Shown here: in pieces, positions 6,535-9,346 of the stretch
Position numbering within the stretch: the first letter of the stretch is position 1
Layout of the letters: every line of letters starts with the position of its first letter
From: Verrucomicrobia bacterium SCGC AAA164-M04
GTDB lineage: Bacteria; Verrucomicrobiota; Verrucomicrobiae; Verrucomicrobiales; Akkermansiaceae
Assembly (NCBI GenBank): GCA_000383735.1
Contig: KB912167.1
Span: 1-9,346, forward strand
Direction of reading: 5' to 3'
Length of the DNA: 9,346 nt
Position numbers and translations under genes: made by a program
Notes under the pieces: generated by a model
The model's input: only the letters and a program-made list of their open reading frames with translations
Told to the model about the DNA's origin: nothing
Databases searched by the model: none

Positions 6535-6545
6535 CCGTACATATT
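6518..6545 (+). promoter_or_regulatory. Possible trxA promoter embedded in the upstream terminator
   Basis: TTGACG at 6518-6523 (5 of 6 of the -35 consensus) lies in the loop and 3' arm of the terminator hairpin. CATATT at 6540-6545 (4 of 6 of the -10 consensus) follows after 16 bases. The start would be near 6552, the A of the trxA ATG, giving a leaderless transcript. The boxes are seen; their use is inferred. Confidence 0.35.
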
Positions 6546-6551
6546 CGCGTT

Positions 6552-6872
6552 ATGGCTCTAACAATAACTGAAGACAACTTCGACGCCGAAGTCCTTAACT
6601 CTGATCAGCCCGTCCTTGTCGACTTTTGGGCTGAGTGGTGCGGACCTTGTAAAATGATCTCACCCATGGTGGATGCTGTTGCAGCAGAAGTTGATGGCGT
6701 AGCAAAAGTCGGGAAGTGTAATCTAGATGACGGCCAGGCTATTGCCGCCAAATATGGCATTCGTTCCATTCCGACTCTTCTGTTTTTCAAAGATGGGGAG
6801 GTCAAGGATCAGATAGTCGGAGCAAGCGTCACCCAAGGCCAAATTTCAGAGAAACTTAAGGGTCTCGCGTAA
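6552..6872 (+). CDS. trxA: Thioredoxin
   Basis: This is a complete 106-residue thioredoxin of normal length. It is a cytoplasmic disulfide reductase that receives electrons from thioredoxin reductase and passes them to ribonucleotide reductase, peroxiredoxins and other proteins. The active site W29-C30-G31-P32-C33-K34, the buried Asp24 (VLVDFWAEW) and the cis-proline Pro74 (RSIPT) are all present. The C-terminal strand and helix ([14 protein letters not shown], then [12 protein letters not shown]) are standard. One unusual feature is a third cysteine, Cys56, in KVGKCNLDD. The gene is monocistronic, between terminators at 6506-6534 and 6901-6929. No Shine-Dalgarno sequence precedes the ATG, and the promoter may place the transcript start at the start codon itself. 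Confidence 0.96.
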   Translation: MALTITEDNFDAEVLNSDQPVLVDFWAEWCGPCKMISPMVDAVAAEVDGVAKVGKCNLDDGQAIAAKYGIRSIPTLLFFKDGEVKDQIVGASVTQGQISEKLKGLA

Positions 6873-6900
6873 TCTAGCATTTTTGAATTCAATCAAAAAA

Positions 6901-6929
6901 ACGGGAGGCTGATTTCAGCCTCCCGTTTT
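6901..6929. terminator. Intrinsic terminator after trxA, likely bidirectional
   Basis: ACGGGAGGCT (6901-6910) pairs perfectly with AGCCTCCCGT (6917-6926) around a 6-base loop. There is a T-run on the plus strand (6926-6929) and seven A residues upstream (6894-6900), which give a T-run on the minus strand. It can serve trxA from the left and the entericidin-like gene from the right, whose stop is at 6952. Confidence 0.9.
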
Positions 6930-6951
6930 GTTTGAATCGAGTAAATCTACT

Positions 6952-7098
6952 CTACCATTTTTTACCATAGGCAGAATTCTCAAAACCTTGTCCAAGACGT
7001 TGAAAGTCACGTCCCATTCCGAGGAAAGTATTGCAGGATGAGAGGAAAAGGGAGGATCCAATAGCGGCGGCGATCATTAATATAAGTCGGTAATTCAC
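6952..7098 (-). CDS. Entericidin-like small lipoprotein
   Basis: This 48-residue frame starts at GTG (7098) and ends at TAG (6954-6952). It begins (M)NYRLILMIAAAIGSSLFLSSC, a lipoprotein signal with an Arg before the hydrophobic core and a lipobox L19-S20-S21-C22. The mature part is NTFLGMGRDFQRLGQGFENS and ends GKKW. The C-N-T-x-x-G-x-G-x-D core is the entericidin EcnA/EcnB signature: small lipidated membrane peptides first described in E. coli as an antidote/toxin pair linked to stationary-phase lysis, but widespread and often of unknown role. I prefer the GTG start because the ATG seven codons in (7077) would lose the positive charge. It lies 63 bp downstream of dnaG on the same strand. 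Only one such gene is seen, with no partner. Confidence 0.75.
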   Translation of the reverse strand: MNYRLILMIAAAIGSSLFLSSCNTFLGMGRDFQRLGQGFENSAYGKKW

Positions 7099-7161
7099 AA
7101 CCCCAAAATATTAAAGAGGTGGTTCTCTGGCAAGCCCTTTGTGGACTCGCTTTTGAAGCCC

Positions 7162-8277
7162 TTAGAAACGTTGATCGAGTGCTTTTAGGATAGACTGCAG
7201 GCGCTTGACCTCCTCGAAAGCTTCTAAAATCTCGTCTGGAGTCAAGCTAGGATCGTTAAGTCGTGTTCTTAGCGCCTTCTCCTTGATTTGGTAAAATCGG
7301 GCTGAAAGCATTGCTATTGTGTCGGATGCCGAGGAAACCGGATCCTCGGGTATTGCGTCGGTAAAGCCATTTTCAAGCGCGATACGATCGCCTTTCGGAA
7401 TGGTCATGAGATAGGCTTGCTTTGCGGCCTCGCTTTCGGGGTTGGGTCGTTTTGCTAGAATATCGCCGAGCACGTGGTTTCCCAGTGTTTCGCTGAGACA
7501 TTCCTGCAGAGTTTCCAATTGCTCGCTAAGATATTCGGCGGCGGCTTCTGAGTTTAGGGCAAGGTGGCAAAGATAAATGATTAAATGATCAATCGCGGTG
7601 GGCTCTACCTTGTCTGCTTTTTCTTCTTGATTTTCTCTTGGTCTAAAGCGCTTAAGATCGACCTTTGCGGCTCCGACTGCCCGCCGGAAATCTTCGACTC
7701 CTAGGCGAAGCCGGATGGCTAGGTTTTGGATTGTGGCGTCGCGGAGGAGGTCGTCATCCATGACGCAAACCGATTTGGCAAGCTCTTGTAATAATTTGGT
7801 CTTTTCGGCCGCTGATGATAAATCAATCGCCTTAAGCTCTTTATCAAGCTTGGCGTCGAAATATTCCTTGGCTGATCCGAGGAGTTTTTTGAAAGCTTCT
7901 GCGCCGTGTTTTTTGACAAAAGTATCCGGATCATCTCCATCTGGAAGGTGCATTAAGCGAACGGGTAGACCTTGAGCTGTGAGTTGTTTGAAGGTTTTGT
8001 CGGCAGCGGCGAGTCCGGCATTATCACCATCGTAGCAGAGAACAACCCGGTCGGTGTAGCGCTTGATCATGCGAGCGTGTTGTTCGGTGAATGCAGTGCC
8101 AAGAGGCGCTATGGTGTTCTCAAATCCTGATTCGTGGAGGACGATAGCATCGACTTGACCCTCACAGAGAAGCGCAAATTTTTCTTTGCCCATAGGTCGC
8201 CTCGCTTTGTTAAGAGCGAAGAGGAGTTTTGATTTGTTGAAAAGAGGAGTTTCGTTCGTGTTGATATATTTTCCGCG
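7162..8277 (-). CDS. dnaG: DNA primase, C-terminal part (residues 233-603; 5' part displaced)
   Basis: DnaG makes RNA primers at the replication fork. This fragment holds the catalytic TOPRIM domain: Glu271 in LLCEGQVDAI, Asp315 and Asp317 in CYDGDNAG, and LPDGDDPDT at 343-351. A helical C-terminal region follows, expected to bind the DnaB helicase, ending IQ-free as RLQSILKALDQRF. Numbering assumes fusion with the plus-strand 5' part. The dnaG frame is open back to codon 233 at 8277 and then meets unrelated sequence and a TAG at 8283-8281. The ATG at 8193 is Met261 inside the domain and not a true start, since the zinc-binding domain and half the polymerase core precede it in the family. Codons 233-263 are duplicated exactly at 9253-9345. 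Joined, the two parts give 603 residues, normal for DnaG. As it lies here the gene is broken. Confidence 0.95.
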   Translation of the reverse strand, partial: RGKYINTNETPLFNKSKLLFALNKARRPMGKEKFALLCEGQVDAIVLHESGFENTIAPLGTAFTEQHARMIKRYTDRVVLCYDGDNAGLAAADKTFKQLTAQGLPVRLMHLPDGDDPDTFVKKHGAEAFKKLLGSAKEYFDAKLDKELKAIDLSSAAEKTKLLQELAKSVCVMDDDLLRDATIQNLAIRLRLGVEDFRRAVGAAKVDLKRFRPRENQEEKADKVEPTAIDHLIIYLCHLALNSEAAAEYLSEQLETLQECLSETLGNHVLGDILAKRPNPESEAAKQAYLMTIPKGDRIALENGFTDAIPEDPVSSASDTIAMLSARFYQIKEKALRTRLNDPSLTPDEILEAFEEVKRLQSILKALDQRF

Positions 8278-8278
8278 T
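8184..8278 (-). repeat. Inner arm of a 95-bp perfect inverted repeat
   Basis: Read on the minus strand, these 95 bases are identical base for base to 9252-9346 on the plus strand, all within dnaG codons 232-264. The match ends at 8279, where the next base differs (C against A on the dnaG strand). The other end cannot be judged because the partner runs to the window edge. Confidence 0.98.
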
Positions 8279-8279
8279 G
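8278..8279. other. Breakpoint: dnaG interior joined to a protease gene in inverted orientation
   Basis: To the left of this point the minus strand reads dnaG codon 232 onward. To the right the minus strand reads the start of an NfeD/ClpP-type protease gene. Both genes are interrupted here and neither is in the frame of the other. Reconnecting 9346 to 8183 through the 95-bp repeat restores a full dnaG, so this junction is the abnormal one. Confidence 0.9.
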
Positions 8280-8500
8280 TCTAGATCGAAGATGATCCCC
8301 TTTGCCTCCTCATCACTAGCCCGCTCTAGAATACGCTCCCAAAATTTGAAGCTTTGTCCATTGGTGAGAGAATTTTCACCGATCTCAATCCGAACGATCT
8401 TTCCTGCGTAACTTTCTTCATTTGATTTACCGAAAACTTTCATGTCTTGGCCAAAGAGCTGGCCAAGACCCAAAAGAAGATAAAAAAACGCTGTTTTCAT
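8279..8500 (-). pseudogene. NfeD/ClpP-class serine protease, N-terminal 74 residues only
   Basis: From the ATG at 8500 the frame gives a signal peptide (MKTAFFYLLLGLGQLFGQ), then KIVRIEIGENSLTNGQSFKFW and ERASDEEAKGIIFDLD. The pattern of a strand with V-x-x-I-x-I, a helix that selects a subunit interface, and then I-I-F-D-L-D-T is the start of the ClpP-like domain of NfeD-type membrane proteases, where the family continues T-P-G-G. Here the frame continues T-R-K-I-Y-Q-H, which is out-of-frame dnaG sequence past the breakpoint at 8279. No catalytic Ser/Lys is within the visible part. The gene is divergent from dnaG with 56 bp between starts, and it lacks a Shine-Dalgarno sequence. The family call is moderate; the truncation is clear. 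Confidence 0.65.
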
Positions 8501-8556
8501 GCAAAGAATGTAACCCAAGGCTGGCGAAACCCAAACAACCGATTCACACTACTTCC

Positions 8557-9346
8557 ATGGGAATGATCCCAAGAGAAACAATCGAACGTATCCTCGAAGC
8601 GACGGATATTGTCGATTTGATTGGCGGGTATTTCCCTCTCAAGCGCTCGGGGTCGGACTTTAAAATCAACTGTCCCTTCCACGGAGAAAAGACACCGTCA
8701 TTTAATATCAATCCTGCGAGGCAGCGCTACAAATGCTTTGGTTGCGACGCAAGCGGATCAGCCCTCAATTTCTTAATGGAATATGAGAATCTCCCCTTCG
8801 TCGACGCCGTCAGAAAGCTGGCTGATCGGGCTGGCATACAAATTATTGAGGAAGCTAGTGATCCGGAATCTGATCGTAAACGACGCAAGATCTCTCGCCT
8901 CAAAGAACTGAATAACAAATCCGCCCGATTTTTCCACGAGCAACTCTTAAGGAATCCTGATGCAACTCATGCACGGGAATACCTGAAGAGCAGAGGATTC
9001 AGTAAAGAAACTGCCCAAAAATGGTTAATCGGATGGGCCCCCCGAAACTCGAAGCTTTTTCTCCAAATGGCTCGAGAAAATGGATTTAATGGTCGGGAAA
9101 TTCTTCAAGCTGGATTGGGTGGACTTAAGGACAAGAATAACCCCCGATCGGGACTCTGGGTTAAATTTTACGATCAACTCACTTTTCCAATTCATAACGA
9201 CGTAGACGATGTCGTCGGCTTCAGCGCACGGATTCTTCGCGAAGACGATAAACGCGGAAAATATATCAACACGAACGAAACTCCTCTTTTCAACAAATCA
9301 AAACTCCTCTTCGCTCTTAACAAAGCGAGGCGACCTATGGGCAAAG
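8557..9346 (+). CDS. dnaG: DNA primase, N-terminal part (residues 1-263; runs off window end)
   Basis: The frame from the ATG at 8557 stays open to the last base. It begins MGMIPRETIERILEATDIVD, the standard DnaG opening. The CHC2 zinc-binding domain follows with Cys39, His42, Cys60 and Cys63 (CPFHGEKTPSF ... YKCFGC). The DnaG N-terminal core comes next, including FLMEYENLPFVDAVRKLA, AREYLKSRGFS and LTFPIHNDVDDVVGFSARIL, with the Lys/Arg-rich K-Y-I-N-T-x-E-T-P-L-F-x-K segment near 235-247. A second ATG at 8563 is also possible. The last 95 bases are an inverted copy of 8278-8184. The rest of the protein is encoded in reverse at 8183-7162. Starts of dnaG and the protease gene are 56 bp apart and divergent, so promoters for both must fit there or inside the genes. 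Confidence 0.96.
   Translation, partial: MGMIPRETIERILEATDIVDLIGGYFPLKRSGSDFKINCPFHGEKTPSFNINPARQRYKCFGCDASGSALNFLMEYENLPFVDAVRKLADRAGIQIIEEASDPESDRKRRKISRLKELNNKSARFFHEQLLRNPDATHAREYLKSRGFSKETAQKWLIGWAPRNSKLFLQMARENGFNGREILQAGLGGLKDKNNPRSGLWVKFYDQLTFPIHNDVDDVVGFSARILREDDKRGKYINTNETPLFNKSKLLFALNKARRPMGK
9252..9346 (+). repeat. Outer arm of a 95-bp perfect inverted repeat, at the window end
   Basis: This is identical to the reverse complement of 8184-8278 over all 95 bases up to the last base of the window. The unique sequence between the arms is 973 bp (8279-9251). A perfect self-overlap ending exactly at the sequence end is the usual look of an unresolved assembly-graph node or a fold-back molecule. 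Confidence 0.98.

Noticed and set aside
8210..8278. Last 23 residues of the protease frame (from T-R-K-I-Y-Q-H onward)
   Set aside because: These are dnaG bases read out of frame past the breakpoint, not protease sequence, so I ended the feature at 8279.
8497..8682. Minus-strand 61-residue frame over the dnaG start
   Set aside because: It is antisense to the zinc-binding domain of dnaG and has no motif of its own.
9278..9311. Two copies of AAACTCCTCTT in dnaG, 23 bases apart
   Set aside because: They encode different parts of the normal primase sequence (ETPLF and KLLF) and look like codon coincidence; not a CRISPR or attachment site.
8184..9346. A genuine phase-variable DNA inversion switching dnaG on and off
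   Set aside because: No recombinase gene is visible, the repeat lies wholly within primase coding sequence, primase is essential, and the repeat ends exactly at the window end. An artefact explains all of this more simply.
1..9346. CRISPR arrays, tRNA or rRNA genes, insertion sequences, integrases, phage genes
   Set aside because: I looked for regular repeats, tRNA-like cloverleaf ends and transposase or integrase motifs on both strands and saw none.

Overview
The window looks like ordinary bacterial chromosome of moderate GC content. Verrucomicrobiota or a close relative is my best guess. This rests on overall protein resemblance: an entericidin-like lipoprotein with a CNTFLGMGRD core, an HTH-metallo-beta-lactamase fusion, a proline-rich protein with a C-terminal anchor, and an AsmA-like protein beside a small SRPBCC protein. 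It is a judgement from memory and no search was run. None of the start codons I accept has a clear Shine-Dalgarno sequence at normal spacing.

Layout, left to right. (i) 1-1620, plus strand: the 3' part of an AsmA-like envelope protein gene, then an SRPBCC/START-like protein 18 bp downstream. (ii) 2647-1613, minus strand: a secreted di-heme cytochrome c peroxidase (MauG/CcpA type), overlapping the SRPBCC gene tail to tail by 8 bp. (iii) 2798-5583, plus strand, divergent from the peroxidase: a secreted NHL-type beta-propeller with a His-rich mature N-terminus, an HTH-metallo-beta-lactamase hydrolase, and a 3-hydroxyisobutyrate-dehydrogenase-family enzyme broken by a +1 frameshift in a G8 tract. 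The three are closely spaced and end at a strong intrinsic terminator at 5601-5636. (iv) 5692-6534: a promoter, a Pro/Ala-rich tail-anchored protein, a tiny membrane peptide and a second terminator. (v) 6552-6929: thioredoxin and its terminator. (vi) 7098-6952, minus strand: a 48-residue entericidin-like lipoprotein. (vii) 7162-9346: DNA primase (dnaG) in two pieces facing each other, with the start of a ClpP/NfeD-type protease gene between them.

The most striking structure is in (vii). The last 95 bases of the window (9252-9346) are an exact inverted copy of 8184-8278. The plus-strand dnaG 5' part (8557-9346) and the minus-strand 3' part (8277-7162) join seamlessly through this copy into one complete 603-residue primase. 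The protease gene is cut at the same junction (8278/8279). In the true chromosome, dnaG is therefore probably intact and divergent from the protease gene, with the entericidin gene downstream of dnaG on the same strand and trxA convergent to both. The arrangement shown is most simply a fold-back chimera or an assembly-graph artefact at a contig end. A genuine inversion is possible but would need an intact dnaG elsewhere.

I did not find convincing evidence of a new defence, mobile or biosynthetic system. There is no CRISPR array, tRNA, rRNA, transposase or integrase in the window. The more original leads are the His-terminated propeller and HTH-hydrolase operon, the proline-rich protein with T-[IV]-P-L-K repeats beside a micro membrane peptide, and a trxA promoter that seems to lie inside the upstream terminator.
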